From Guillardia theta CCMP2712 (lineage: Eukaryota > Cryptophyceae > Pyrenomonadales > Geminigeraceae): a stretch of DNA of 47,224 nt. Where the stretch lies: assembly GCF_000315625.1 (NCBI RefSeq), contig NW_005434601.1:633-47856 (forward strand), given 5' to 3'. The position numbers and the translations under genes are program-made. The notes under the pieces were generated by a model. That model searched no databases and was not told the DNA's origin. It was given only the letters and a program-made list of their open reading frames with translations. Each line of letters starts with the position of its first letter. The first letter of the stretch is position 1. Positions 17,994-28,412 of the stretch are shown one piece after another.

Positions 17994-18821
17994 CTCCTGC
18001 TGCCGTCGCTTGTTGCTGGAGAACATACCCTATTCGCATGGTTCTATTTTTTCTGCTCTGTGTGACGTCTCCTTCAATAGCTGCTGTGATATGCCTTCCG
18101 CCTTGGTGATCGCTGCGCGGCTGGATCTGACTCCTTCGTTGGTTACACATCTCCTCATACGTTGGGAGGATGTTGTCATGAAGCTGAGCTCTGGGGTATG
18201 TTATAGCTCCTCTAACGTTTTCATCAGGCAACGATTCCCTGTTCCCCAAAAGTTTGCTGCGTATGTTATCTGAGCGCCTTTCGGGATCCGGCTGATAATT
18301 TCGAAGCCTTCTGGTATCTCATCAATGTTATTCTTCCATCCTATCAGAATGACATGTATTGTGTTTTGCAGCCGGGATGTGCTCGCGAAATCTCTTTTGT
18401 TTATCTATCCAACCACCACTCGTTGCAGTTCCTTTGCTCTCTTGTTGCTTAGAGCCTGGGGATGTGTGTGTAGTTACGAAATGTACTGATGTCACAATCT
18501 GTGATCTCTGCTAGATCAAGTTGTAAAAACTCGTATGCCAATGGTTGTGTTGTTTCTTGGCGAACCTCTGATACTACCTCTTCGAGTTGTTGCCACCATG
18601 CTGTAGCTTCTGTTTCGCCGTCGTCCAACGCACTGCGGCATTGACTATTTCCAGCAACAGATGGATACTTTGATTGCATTCTCTTCGGTTATTCCCGTCT
18701 TCTTCTTCCTTTGTTGCAGATGTACTGAGGGAGCCGAGTCCAGCGACGCTTCCAACCATTCTATTGGTGGGTCCGAGGTTGTGTTTACTCCTGTGTGGGG
18801 CGGCTCAAAGATAGCGATGGC
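17994..18821 (-). other. Subtelomeric remnant with broken coding-like segments
   Basis: There is no intact gene. On the minus strand, open segments at about 18679-18449 and 18249-17977, plus a coding-like stretch between them (reading GWKNNIDEIPEGFEI and FWGTGNRCLM), lie in different frames. They look like one decayed gene or element of unknown family. The segment lies between two telomere blocks like the other units but has no sequence in common with them. Confidence 0.4.
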
Positions 18822-18842
18822 AAACCCTAAACCCTAAACCCT
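18822..18842. repeat. Interstitial telomere block 10 (innermost)
   Basis: Three CCCTAAA repeats. This is the proximal limit of telomeric sequence, 18.8 kb from the end. Confidence 0.9.
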
Positions 18843-18980
18843 GCCTCCTTCGTTTCCTAGTATTTTATTAAGGCGGGTTTGTTGGCTCTATCCTCCCCCT
18901 CCTTTGTTTGCTCCGGTTTGTCCTTCTTTTTCAGTCAATAAAGGGATTTCTTTTTAATTTAGATCAACCACAGCAGTCCT

Positions 18981-19063
18981 CGTGATGGCTGACAGTCTGG
19001 CTGACAAACTTGAAAAAGTCGTTATGGCTGACAGTCTGGCTGACAGTCTGGCTGTATAAAAAG
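18981..19063 (+). promoter_or_regulatory. Repeated GCTGACAGTCTG motif and TATA box of tandem unit copy 1
   Basis: Copies of GGCTGACAGTCTG occur in quick succession just upstream of TATAAAAAG (19055-19063). Identical elements precede copies 2, 3 and 4 (TATA at 25049, 26779 and 28519). In the copy 5 fragment only the TATA box (30126-30134) is left. The spacing to the ATG at 19106 suits a TATA-driven promoter. Confidence 0.55.
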
Positions 19064-19105
19064 TTTGTTTTTGTTATGGCTTTACAACCCCACCCTTCTG
19101 TCAGC

Positions 19106-19582
19106 ATGAAGGGTACTTGCGCAAACATGACGCAGGCGCGGAGCTGCGACAGCAACAATGCGTGCAAGACGTTCGTGCGCGCTTCTCTCGCAGTCAACAT
19201 TGTTGTCCTCATTGCTGTCTGCACTGTTGTTATAGCTCCGGTTCGCCCAGAGGCCGTGACTTTGGCTTTGGGCCCTCCCACGCCGGGTCGCGGAATTCTA
19301 CTGTCAGTATATTTTGCCATCCTCATTGACTCGGTTATTCTATTGGGGCTGCACTTGTACTGTTCGGATACTGCACCAGTTGAATACATGATAGCTGCAC
19401 TTCTTGCAACGCAAGTCCTGTACAAGATTTCAACTCCTGCTACTGCAGGCGTTGGCAATCCTGTGGCGATCAGCAACCTCTGTATCAGTGTTCTGCATAC
19501 TTCCACGCTGTATCTGCTGTGGCGAGGGCATACAAGAAGAGTCTCCGCTGCTCCCGCATCTCTTGCAATGCATGCCAATTGA
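19106..19582 (+). CDS. Four-helix membrane protein, tandem copy 1 (158 aa)
   Basis: The family is not recognised. The sequence shows a polar, Cys-containing N-terminus, then four hydrophobic segments: LAVNIVVLIAVCTVVIA, ILLSVYFAILIDSVILLGL, YMIAALLATQVLY and ISNLCISVLHTSTLYLL. It ends in a basic tail (RGHTRRVSAAP). I chose the ATG at 19106 because the TATA box is at 19055; the in-frame ATG at 19076 would lie too close to the expected transcription start. The copies are near identical, so one cannot judge selection from them. A long antisense frame (18964-19632) is a shadow. Confidence 0.5.
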   Translation: MKGTCANMTQARSCDSNNACKTFVRASLAVNIVVLIAVCTVVIAPVRPEAVTLALGPPTPGRGILLSVYFAILIDSVILLGLHLYCSDTAPVEYMIAALLATQVLYKISTPATAGVGNPVAISNLCISVLHTSTLYLLWRGHTRRVSAAPASLAMHAN

Positions 19583-19654
19583 ATCAGTATGAGCACGAGG
19601 TGCATTCGTGAACTACTAGTGCACCCACACAACGATCAAACCTTGCAGGCAAGG

Positions 19655-20114
19655 TGATGTTGTACCCATGACATCGTTGCACTTGTAACGATGCAACAGC
19701 ATCATGCCGAAATAGCAAAAACTATAAGGGCAATATGAAGTTTTATGTGGAATACCTCAGGTACCGTGTCGGGTACATTTTGGTACTTCATCAGGCAAAT
19801 ACCGACTGTTATGTGTACCATGCCCAACGTGGCAGGGCGCATCTTGTACGGTGGACCTGGCGGCTAGTCGTAAACTCAGTACATACGACAGGTAGAGTAC
19901 TATGAGGATGAGACTTGACCGTACCATAGCAAGATCATTTACGACACTATTTAAGCTCAGAGAGGAGCGGACACCTTCGCTGCTCGTTTCCTCGCCACTC
20001 TTACACATCAGTCCCTCATACGTTATCTTGCTCTGCTGATACATAAACAAATCTAGCTTCATTCTTCATTCTCCCAAGCACACCTTGCTACGTTGTGGAA
20101 CAAGTCTCACATCA
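19655..20114 (+). repeat. 5' LTR of the copia element (about 460 bp)
   Basis: It begins TGATG directly after the target site and ends CATCA, giving 5-bp inverted LTR termini. A TATTTAAG box at 19948-19955 is the likely promoter core. The end is placed by the inverted terminus and by the start of gag 22 bp later, since no second LTR is present for comparison. The following GGTTAGAGCC may be a degenerate primer-binding site, but this is weak. Confidence 0.7.
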
Positions 20115-20136
20115 GGTTAGAGCCTCGCGTTGAAGA

Positions 20137-22482
20137 ATGACGACAGCTTACCAACTAAACTGGCCTCCATCAAATGGCAACTCGATCCTTACAAGAGTTA
20201 CACCAGAGAATGCAAGAACTGCCGCTCCAGCAATCGAAGAATTTATTCAAAGAGAGCTAAGCGGGAGATTCTTTGCATATCTCAACTCAGAAGGGAAAGA
20301 AGAGAAAATGCAAGCTTTCTTCGAGCACAACATTCCAATCTCAGAAGGATTATCAGTTGCAGAAAAAGAAGCCATTATCGTCAAGCGGAGAGAATTCGTG
20401 CAAATAGCAGACCAAGCACTCATTCAAATTCTGTTTGCAATCTACGAAAATTGCAGCAGCAGAAAGAAAACCATAACGCGATATATGAAAGAGCAGCACA
20501 GCGATTCCAACGCAGGGAAGTTTCACTTCGCCGCGATACGAGCGTGGAATGAATTTAAACAATTGGACCAACCGACTGAGTTGTCAAGCACGAAACAAAC
20601 AACTCAAAGCTTGAAAGAACTCAACCAAGCACTGAAGTATGGAGGAGACTATACTACTTACGTCACCGATATTATTCGGATTCTTGAGAGATTCATGGAA
20701 AAAGGACAGGACTGTGAACTCATTCTAGCCACCACCTGGGACCAGATCCAACATGAATTGAAAAGTATCGATCGACACGGAGAACAAGGACAAATCGCAA
20801 AATGGATTACCAACCAAATCCAACGAGCGTCAACCGAACCAACGTTCTACTACAACGAGAAACCCACCATTGAAAGCCTTCAACGATTTCACGAAGAACT
20901 CCTTCATTTCACCAAACAAGGATCTACGAAAGACGGTAACGCAGTCCCAATCGTGCGCACTACCTACAGCCACCCTGGCTTCCCAAACAAACGGAAGGCG
21001 CCACAAGACGTAGATGGCACAAACCACAAGAAGAACAAGGTTTACCATACTACGGATCAAGGCGGTACCCAAGGGCAAGAATGTGCGATTTGCATTGAGT
21101 GCAATTACCCCGCAAAGATCTACAAGAGTCACGGTACATCACAGCACGACAAGACTAAGATCGGCAAGAAATGGAAAAGAATTACCGGAGACCCAGTCAA
21201 CGGATTCCAGACTAAAGCCTGGAAAAAAAGAGAACAGCAAGCTACTCGAGCAGCCGCACAGCAAGTTGGGAACCAACTGCCGAACAAGGGCTCCGCGTAC
21301 AACAAGCCCAAGTTTCAGGGGAAACCCAACGCAAAAAACTTTCGTCAGAAAAACCCCAACTGTTCCAATGAGAACAGCGGGAACTACCCAAAGTCAAAGT
21401 TCAAAAAGAACATGACGACTACGGGAGGCAATGATTTCATTGTGAACCTTGCTGAAGCGTTACAGCAGGTCGCAAAACGCGGCCATCATCTCGCTGAATC
21501 TAACGATTACAGCACAGATGAGGAAAATGAAGAAGAACAAATTTCGGAAGGCGATGAAGAGGCTCCAACGCCTCCAAGACGCCTGAAAGAAACTGTCCGC
21601 AAGGCTGCCGCAAAAGGCAACAACGCTGCATCTTCATTCACTCAGGGTGCTAAAAACAACAGACATAAGAATAAATCTGAAAAAGATTACTCGAAATGTC
21701 TCGCTGCCCCACAACTACACAAGCGCAAAGAGATACCTCTTCAAACAGAGCAATTGGATGCGACTCTGTTTTCGAAAGTATCCACTCCATGGTTCCTAAA
21801 AGACATGTTCGAGGTACCTAGACTCCTCATTAGGAATCTGGACCGACATAAAGTCTTCATGACCTGTAGATCAACACAGAACAAGCATTCGCTGTTCGCT
21901 ATCGTTGACTCAGGAGCCACCATCAGCGTCCTCTGCGACGCTAAGTGGATCCGAAAAAGATTTGCATACGAGAGCGAAATCACCGGAGTCGGTGGCCAGA
22001 AAGTCAACACATCCATGGGAGGCCTACTCGTAGGCAAGATGGAATCTGTCACCAACAAATCATATGCTTTCGCGACCCTTGCAACAATCATCCAAGACAA
22101 GAACGCTGCTGCAAATCTACTATCAATATGGAGAATTACGAACTCCAACAACACTGTTATTCATCATGGGAGCGTAACAAAAGGAACTCACGGTATCATC
22201 ACTGCAAACAAGGATTTCATACCATTCTATTTTTGCCCTAAGACATATCTATGGTATGTCGAAATCAAACCGTCAGATGAACAAACTAATCGACTCTTCT
22301 CGTCAACAAACTCAATACAATGGGACAAGAAATCCTTGCTACGAGAAATACAACAAGGAGAATTTCCTCTCAACTCTAAACCGCGATCAACAAACAAAAC
22401 ACAGAAACTAAAACAGAACGCAAGTACCTATTACACCAAGGTATCGAACTTGAAAACTCTCGCAGATGGGGAGGGAACATAG
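20137..22482 (+). CDS. gag: copia gag-protease polyprotein (781 aa)
   Basis: The N-terminal ~300 residues form a helical, charged capsid-like region. A Cys/His cluster (CAIC...C...H...H, about residues 316-340) replaces the usual CCHC knuckle and is atypical. A long basic, Asn/Lys/Gln-rich stretch follows. The aspartic protease active site is IVDSGAT with Asp591, followed by a GVGGQ flap-like segment. The frame ends at TAG 22480-22482. The element's coding capacity continues in the -1 frame. Gag packages the element RNA and the protease matures the particle. Confidence 0.85.
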   Translation: MTTAYQLNWPPSNGNSILTRVTPENARTAAPAIEEFIQRELSGRFFAYLNSEGKEEKMQAFFEHNIPISEGLSVAEKEAIIVKRREFVQIADQALIQILFAIYENCSSRKKTITRYMKEQHSDSNAGKFHFAAIRAWNEFKQLDQPTELSSTKQTTQSLKELNQALKYGGDYTTYVTDIIRILERFMEKGQDCELILATTWDQIQHELKSIDRHGEQGQIAKWITNQIQRASTEPTFYYNEKPTIESLQRFHEELLHFTKQGSTKDGNAVPIVRTTYSHPGFPNKRKAPQDVDGTNHKKNKVYHTTDQGGTQGQECAICIECNYPAKIYKSHGTSQHDKTKIGKKWKRITGDPVNGFQTKAWKKREQQATRAAAQQVGNQLPNKGSAYNKPKFQGKPNAKNFRQKNPNCSNENSGNYPKSKFKKNMTTTGGNDFIVNLAEALQQVAKRGHHLAESNDYSTDEENEEEQISEGDEEAPTPPRRLKETVRKAAAKGNNAASSFTQGAKNNRHKNKSEKDYSKCLAAPQLHKRKEIPLQTEQLDATLFSKVSTPWFLKDMFEVPRLLIRNLDRHKVFMTCRSTQNKHSLFAIVDSGATISVLCDAKWIRKRFAYESEITGVGGQKVNTSMGGLLVGKMESVTNKSYAFATLATIIQDKNAAANLLSIWRITNSNNTVIHHGSVTKGTHGIITANKDFIPFYFCPKTYLWYVEIKPSDEQTNRLFSSTNSIQWDKKSLLREIQQGEFPLNSKPRSTNKTQKLKQNASTYYTKVSNLKTLADGEGT

Positions 22483-23907
22483 TGTACTACGAAGCTGCGA
22501 AAGCTTTCCAACCGACACCTATGAAATCCATACCCATAAGCATGCGGGACGTTCGTCAAGAATTAGAAGACATTACCTCGGAAGAATCTGTCGACAGCGA
22601 AACCGAAAGTGATCACTCCAGCTCAGAAGAAGAAAACCTTACTGAAGAGTCAAGGATAAGTGTAACACAAGATGCTATCGACAAACAGACCAAGGACTAC
22701 TTCACAGATCCAAAATCGTTCGCAGATATAGACGACTTCACGAATACAACGATGGAAGAATTGGATGAAAATGACAAAGAATACGAGGAGCAACTAAAAC
22801 ACGACAAGTCCGACCTCAAGGATATCTACCTCTATTCAACAGGAGAAAGAATACGAGGAACTAAAGCCTCAGCTATCCTCCTGAAATGGCATATCAAGAC
22901 AAATCATATCAACAAAAAATACCTATTCCAACTTGCAGACAGAATTGACGGGATGGAGGAACTGAGGAGACTCAGCAAAAAGACCCCACTACCAACTTGT
23001 CATACTTGTCGCAGAGCAAAAAGCAAAGCGGCTGCATTACCGAAATTCAAAGAAAAGAGATCTGACAGCCGGTTCCATCGACTTCATGGAGATATGAGCA
23101 CATACCGACTAAGGTCCATCGAAGGAGCAAAATACCTGATGCTATGGAAAGACAGTTATAGCTCATTCAAAATGCCAGTCGGAATGTACAGCAAAAAAGG
23201 TTACAGAAAATCTCTACGCCTAGTCACACGCAGATACAACAACGGGGTCTTCCCCAAAGTTGTACGCGTAGACAACGGCGGTGAGATGACGTCGAAAAAA
23301 TCTCTGAGAATGTACGAAAAGAACAACATCTACCTGGAACGGGCTGCACCCTATGAGCACTGGCAGAATGGCAGAGCAGAATCTGGGATCTATTCATTAG
23401 ACACCAGAACTCGACTCGCCATAATCCATTCCAACGTGCCGAAGAACCTGTGGCTCAACGCAATCTATTACAACGCTGAAATCGAAAATGCATTCTTACC
23501 TATGAGCAGAGGATCAGACATGAGCTGCTACGAAGCGTTCACAGGGAAAAGACCAAACGCGGAGAAATTTCACCCATTTGGATGCCTGTGCTATGTCCAT
23601 GTGTTAAAAGACAGGAGATTAGCACAAGGAAGAGACAAAAAGCTAGGACCTACGGCAGAAGTCTGTGTATTCCTTGGATTCGCCCACCATCTAGGAATGA
23701 AAGGATTCCTCGCAGCGTCTCTAAATGGCAAACAACTCTACGTCACAGAAAACAACATAAGCTTCAATGAAGAAGTGTTTCCTTATCGATTCTCACACCC
23801 TGAAGATAAGACATGGAAAATACCATTCGGAGCTTGTAACGATTTCGGAGACGACAATGTCACCATACTCAATCGAGCAGGTGAACGGTTAACAGAGATG
23901 TCAGGAT
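22380..23907 (+). pseudogene. pol: copia pol, integrase part only
   Basis: The frame is open from 22380, overlapping the end of gag-protease by about 100 nt in the -1 frame; no ATG begins it. Numbering from the GTG at 22482, a zinc-binding HHCC set (His137, His142, Cys173, Cys176) precedes the catalytic core with Asp204 (HGDMS), Asp264 (VDNGGE) and Glu300 (QNGRAES), a perfect D,D-35-E spacing. The copia-type GCLCYVHV and CVFLGF motifs follow. Coding then runs into host DNA at 23908 and stops at 24005, so reverse transcriptase and RNase H are missing. This copy cannot replicate itself. Confidence 0.9.
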
Positions 23908-24174
23908 CAAGGAACCACATCAGGATTTGCCTTTGCCTTTGCCTTTGCCTTTGTTGGTTTTACATCCTGGTTCTACATGTTAACATGGAGCTGAACTTTC
24001 ATTGAAGACAGAGTTTGTTGTATAAACAACCTTTCGCACACTATCACCGAGCACAGATGAACTTCGGGTCGCTCTTTCTCAAGCACAGATGATCTCAGGA
24101 TTTCTCTTTGTCAAGCGCGCGCACATCACATCAGCCTCTATGCTGTCTGTGTGGTATTGTCCTCGTACTGATCT

Positions 24175-24675
24175 TTGACATTAACTTTTCCCACGCTGCA
24201 GTGGCATGTGCGTGCCTGGAATGAGCCAAAGACTGCAATAGACAGTGTCTGCACTCACATCAATGCGAGCTCAGCGCAAGCTGTTCTTTTACGCCTCGAA
24301 GGCAGCGCAGATGTTGATGAAAACGATAACGAGTATAGATTTCATGTTAGCAAATATTTGCGTGTTTTAGTGCATGTTCGTCTTGCTTTCTTTCTATTGT
24401 GTATACAAACAGAAGCAAGGCATATAGATAATGTAAGGAAACAACGCGTCGTTGATCATGTACGTTGCGAGGGTATGTTGAAATGTTCTAATCCTAATCA
24501 TTGCATTTTACTTGCTTTGAGTTGGTGTCTTGGAGTGAGCTCCATGCGATATCAGGCTCTTGAAAAAGTTCGGGGCGTCCGAAGGAAGATAAGTGAAGCC
24601 CTGCGAAAGAACGAGAGGAGAGGATCAGTTATGATAGTTGGTAAAGGATATCAGGACAAACCTCATTCTCCTTGA
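24175..24675 (+). CDS. Coding-like segment downstream of the membrane protein, copy 1
   Basis: A 166-codon open frame, preserved in all four copies (also 25905-26405, 27635-28135 and 29375-29875) with single residue changes. An AG dinucleotide after CACGCTGC (24195-24202) suggests it may be an exon starting at WHVRAWNEP. One internal hydrophobic stretch is present. No family is recognised, and the copies are too similar to show selection. Confidence 0.3.
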   Translation: MTLTFPTLQWHVRAWNEPKTAIDSVCTHINASSAQAVLLRLEGSADVDENDNEYRFHVSKYLRVLVHVRLAFFLLCIQTEARHIDNVRKQRVVDHVRCEGMLKCSNPNHCILLALSWCLGVSSMRYQALEKVRGVRRKISEALRKNERRGSVMIVGKGYQDKPHSP

Positions 24676-24841
24676 AGCCTTCTGTGAGACTCTTGTAGAA
24701 CTTAGGGTAGTGCAGCTTGCAAGTGGGCTCATACCCTTCAAATGGTCGAAACGCGGGTTTTGACTTCGGAGTTGTCTCTTCCACGTAGTCTCGAAGCTTT
24801 CCTATTGTGTCTTGCATGGTCGGTGGCAGGTCGGCAAACAT
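24629..24841 (-). CDS. Minus-strand coding-like exon, copy 1
   Basis: A 70-codon frame with protein-like composition (FADLPPTMQDTIGKL, GYEPTCKLHYPKFYKSL). It is repeated at 26359, 28089 and 29829. It converges on and slightly overlaps the preceding plus-strand segment. A GT after GAATGAG could be a splice donor. It may be a captured exon of a host gene; the function is unknown. Confidence 0.3.
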   Translation of the reverse strand: MFADLPPTMQDTIGKLRDYVEETTPKSKPAFRPFEGYEPTCKLHYPKFYKSLTEGFKENEVCPDILYQLS

Positions 24842-24942
24842 TATCCCCCACTGATTCAGGTTACATCATATCCTTTCAGATCTTTCATACTTCCTTTCTT
24901 CCTCCTCTCTAGACTGTTCCTGTGGATGATGGGAAAGATTAT

Positions 24943-26672
24943 TCTTTTTAATTTAGATCAACCACAGCAGTCCTCGTGATGGCTGACAGTCTGGCTGACA
25001 AACTTGAAAAAGTCGTTATGGCTGACAGTCTGGCTGACAGTCTGGCTGTATAAAAAGTTTGTTTTTGTGATGGCTTTACAACCCCACCCTTCTGTCAGCA
25101 TGAAGGGTACTTGCGCAAACATGACGCAGGCGCGGAGCTGCGACAGCAACAATGCGTGCAAGACGTTCGTGCGCGCTTCTCTCGCAGTCAACATTGTTGT
25201 CCTCATTGCTGTCTGCACTGTTGTTATAGCTCCGGTTCGCCCAGAGGCCGTGACTTTGGCTTTGGGCCCTCCCACGCCGGGTCGCGGAATTCTACTGTCA
25301 GTATATTTTGCCATCCTCATTGACTCGGTTATTCTATTGGGGCTGCACTTGTACTGTTCGGATACTGCACCAGTTGAATACATGATAGCTGCACTTCTTG
25401 CAACGCAAGTCCTGTACAAGATTTCAACTCCTGCTACTGCAGGCGTTGGCAATCCTGTGGCGATCAGCAACCTCTGTATCAGTGTTCTGCATACTTCCAC
25501 GCTGTATCTGCTGTGGCGAGGGCATACAAGAAGAGTCTCCGCTGCTCCCGCATCTCTTGCAATGCATGCCAATTGAATCAGTATGAGCACGAGGTGCATT
25601 CGTGAACTACTAGTGCACCCACACAACGATCAAACCTTGCAGGCAAGGAACCACATCAGGATTTGCCTTTGCCTTTGCCTTTGTTGGTTTTACATCCTGG
25701 CTCTACATGTTAACATGGAGCTGAACTTTCATTGAAGACAGAGTTTGTTGTATAAACAACCTTTCGCACACTATCACCGAGCACAGATGAACTTCGGGTC
25801 GCTCTTTCTCAAGCACAGATGATCTCAGGATTTCTCTTTGTCAAGCGCGCGCACATCACATCAGCCTCTATGCTGTCTGTGTGGTATTGTCCTCGTACTG
25901 ATCTTTGACATTAACTTTTCCCACGCTGCAGTGGCATGTGCGTGCCTGGAATGAGCCAAAGACTGCAATAGACAGTGTCTGCACTCACATCAATGCGAGC
26001 TCAGCGCAAGCTGTTCTTTTACGCCTCGAAGGCAGCGCAGATGTTGATGAAAACGATAACGAGTATAGATTTCATGTTAGCAAATATTTGCGTGTTTTAG
26101 TGCATGTTCGTCTTGCTTTCTTTCTATTGTGTATACAAACAGAAGCAAGGCATATAGATAATGTAAGGAAACAACGCGTCGTTGATCATGTACGTTGCGA
26201 GGGTATGTTGAAATGTTCTAATCCTAATCATTGCATTTTACTTGCTTTGAGTTGGTGTCTTGGAGTGAGCTCCATGCGATATCAGGCTCTTGAAAAAGTT
26301 CGGGGCGTCCGAAGGAAGATAAGTGAAGCCCTGCGAAAGAACGAGAGGAGAGGATCAGTTATGATAGTTGGTAAAGGATATCAGGACAAACCTCATTCTC
26401 CTTGAAGCCTTCTGTGAGACTCTTGTAGAACTTAGGGTAGTGCAGCTTGCAAGTGGGCTCATACCCTTCAAATGGTCGAAACGCGGGTTTTGACTTCGGA
26501 GTTGTCTCTTCCACGTAGTCTCGAAGCTTTCCTATTGTGTCTTGCATGGTCGGTGGCAGGTCGGCAAACATTATCCCCCACTGATTCAGGTTACATCATA
26601 TCCTTTCAGATCTTTCATACTTCCTTTCTTCCTCCTCTCTAGACTGTTCCTGTGGATGATGGGAAAGATTAT
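24943..26672 (+). repeat. 1.73-kb tandem unit, copy 2
   Basis: An uninterrupted 1,730-bp copy with the intact empty site for the copia insertion (AGGCAAGGAACC at about 25646). It has one GCCTTT fewer than copy 1. Confidence 0.95.
25100..25576 (+). CDS. Four-helix membrane protein, tandem copy 2
   Basis: The protein is identical to copy 1, with the same promoter arrangement (TATA at 25049). The base preceding the upstream ATG differs (GTGATGG here, GTTATGG in copy 1). Confidence 0.5.
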   Translation: MKGTCANMTQARSCDSNNACKTFVRASLAVNIVVLIAVCTVVIAPVRPEAVTLALGPPTPGRGILLSVYFAILIDSVILLGLHLYCSDTAPVEYMIAALLATQVLYKISTPATAGVGNPVAISNLCISVLHTSTLYLLWRGHTRRVSAAPASLAMHAN

Positions 26673-28412
26673 TCTTTTTAATTTAGATCAACCACAGCAG
26701 TCCTCGTGATGGCTGACAGTCTGGCTGACAAACTTGAAAAAGTCGTTATGGCTGACAGTCTGGCTGACAGTCTGGCTGTATAAAAAGTTTGTTTTTGTGA
26801 TGGCTTTACAACCCCACCCTTCTGTCAGCATGAAGGGTACTTGCGCAAACATGACGCAGGCGCGGAGCTGCGACAGCAACAATGCGTGCAAGACGTTCGT
26901 GCGCGCTTCTCTCGCAGTCAACATTGTTGTCCTCATTGCTGTCTGCACTGTTGTTATAGCTCCGGTTCGCCCAGAGGCCGTGACTTTGGCTTTGGGCCCT
27001 CCCACGCCGGGTCGCGGAATTCTACTGTCAGTATATTTTGCCATCCTCATTGACTCGGTTATTCTATTGGGGCTGCACTTGTACTGTTCGGATACTGCAC
27101 CAGTTGAATACATGATAGCTGCACTTCTTGCAACGCAAGTCCTGTACAAGATTTCAACTCCTGCTACTGCAGGCGTTGGCAATCCTGTGGCGATCAGCAA
27201 CCTCTGTATCAGTGTTCTGCATACTTCCACGCTGTATCTGCTGTGGCGAGGGCATACAAGAAGAGTCTCCGCTGCTCCCGCATCTCTTGCAATGCATGCC
27301 AATTGAATCAGTATGAGCACGAGGTGCATTCGTGAACTACTAGTGCACCCACACAACGATCAAACCTTGCAGGCAAGGAACCACATCAGGATTTGCCTTT
27401 GCCTTTGCCTTTGTTGGTTTTACATCCTGGCTCTACATGTTAACATGGAGCTGAACTTTCATTGAAGACAGAGTTTGTTGTATAAACAACCTTTCGCACA
27501 CTATCACCGAGCACAGATGAACTTCGGGTCGCTCTTTCTCAAGCACAGATGATCTCAGGATTTCTCTTTGTCAAGCGCGCGCACATCACATCAGCCTCTA
27601 TGCTGTCTGTGTGGTATTGTCCTCGTACTGATCTTTGACATTAACTTTTCCCACGCTGCAGTGGCATGTGCGTGCCTGGAATGAGCCAAAGACTGCAATA
27701 GACAGTGTCTGCACTCACATCAATGCGAGCTCAGCGCAAGCTGTTCTTTTACGCCTCGAAGGCAGCGCAGATGTTGATGAAAACGATAACGAGTATAGAT
27801 TTCATGTTAGCAAATATTTGCGTGTTTTAGTGCATGTTCGTCTTGCTTTCTTTCTATTGAGTATACAAACAGAAGCAAGGCATATAGATAATGTAAGGAA
27901 ACAACGCGTCGTTGATCATGTACGTTGCGAGGGTATGTTGAAATGTTCTAATCCTAATCATTGCATTTTACTTGCTTTGAGTTGGTGTCTTGGAGTGAGC
28001 TCCATGCGATATCAGGCTCTTGAAAAAGTTCGGGGCGTCCGAAGGAAGATAAGTGAAGCCCTGCGAAAGAACGAGAGGAGAGGATCAGTTATGATAGTTG
28101 GTAAAGGATATCAGGACAAACCTCATTCTCCTTGAAGCCTTCTGTGAGACTCTTGTAGAACTTAGGGTAGTGCAGCTTGCAAGTGGGCTCATACCCTTCA
28201 AATGGTCGAAACGCGGGTTTTGACTTCGGAGTTGTCTCTTCCACGTAGTCTCGAAGCTTTCCTATTGTGTCTTGCATGGTCGGTGGCAGGTCGGCAAACA
28301 TTATCCCCCACTGATTCAGGTTACATCATATCCTTTCAGATCTTTCATACTTCCTTTCTTCCTCCTCTCTAGACTGTTCCTGTTGACTCAAGTGGATGAT
28401 GGGAAAGATTAT
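26673..28412 (+). repeat. 1.73-kb tandem unit, copy 3
   Basis: It matches copy 2 apart from a 10-bp insertion (TGACTCAAGT-like, at about 28384) at its right end and a T-to-A change that turns LLCIQ into LLSIQ in the 166-codon frame. Confidence 0.95.
26830..27306 (+). CDS. Four-helix membrane protein, tandem copy 3
   Basis: The protein is identical to copies 1 and 2. TATA box at 26779. Confidence 0.5.
   Translation: MKGTCANMTQARSCDSNNACKTFVRASLAVNIVVLIAVCTVVIAPVRPEAVTLALGPPTPGRGILLSVYFAILIDSVILLGLHLYCSDTAPVEYMIAALLATQVLYKISTPATAGVGNPVAISNLCISVLHTSTLYLLWRGHTRRVSAAPASLAMHAN

Larger units (their letters stand above)
19655..23907 (+). mobile_element. Ty1/copia LTR retrotransposon, 3'-deleted
   Basis: Inserted in copy 1 of the 1.73-kb array; the empty site exists three times downstream. 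CAAGG flanks both sides (19650-19654 and 23908-23912), a 5-bp target duplication as expected for copia. It contains a 5' LTR, a gag-protease ORF and an integrase ORF, then stops. Reverse transcriptase, RNase H and the 3' LTR are absent. The most likely history is insertion of a full element, then a deletion between an internal CAAGG and the 3' target copy. Confidence 0.9.
18949..24942 (+). repeat. 1.73-kb tandem unit, copy 1 (with copia insertion)
   Basis: This is homologous to copies 2-4 over its whole length once the 4,253-bp copia insertion (19655-23907) and one duplicated target site are removed. It contains the TATA/repeat promoter region, the four-helix membrane protein ORF and downstream coding-like segments. 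Confidence 0.9.

Noticed and set aside
19076-19582. Upstream ATG (19076), or an even earlier start at 19010, for the membrane protein
   Set aside because: The 19010 start would put the TATA box inside the coding region, and 19076 is only 13 bp past it. The ATG at 19106 fits a normal leader better.
18964-19632. 222-codon minus-strand frame opposite the four-helix protein
   Set aside because: It lacks hydrophobic-segment logic and would start downstream of no promoter; the plus strand has the TATA box. It is preserved only because the copies are near identical.
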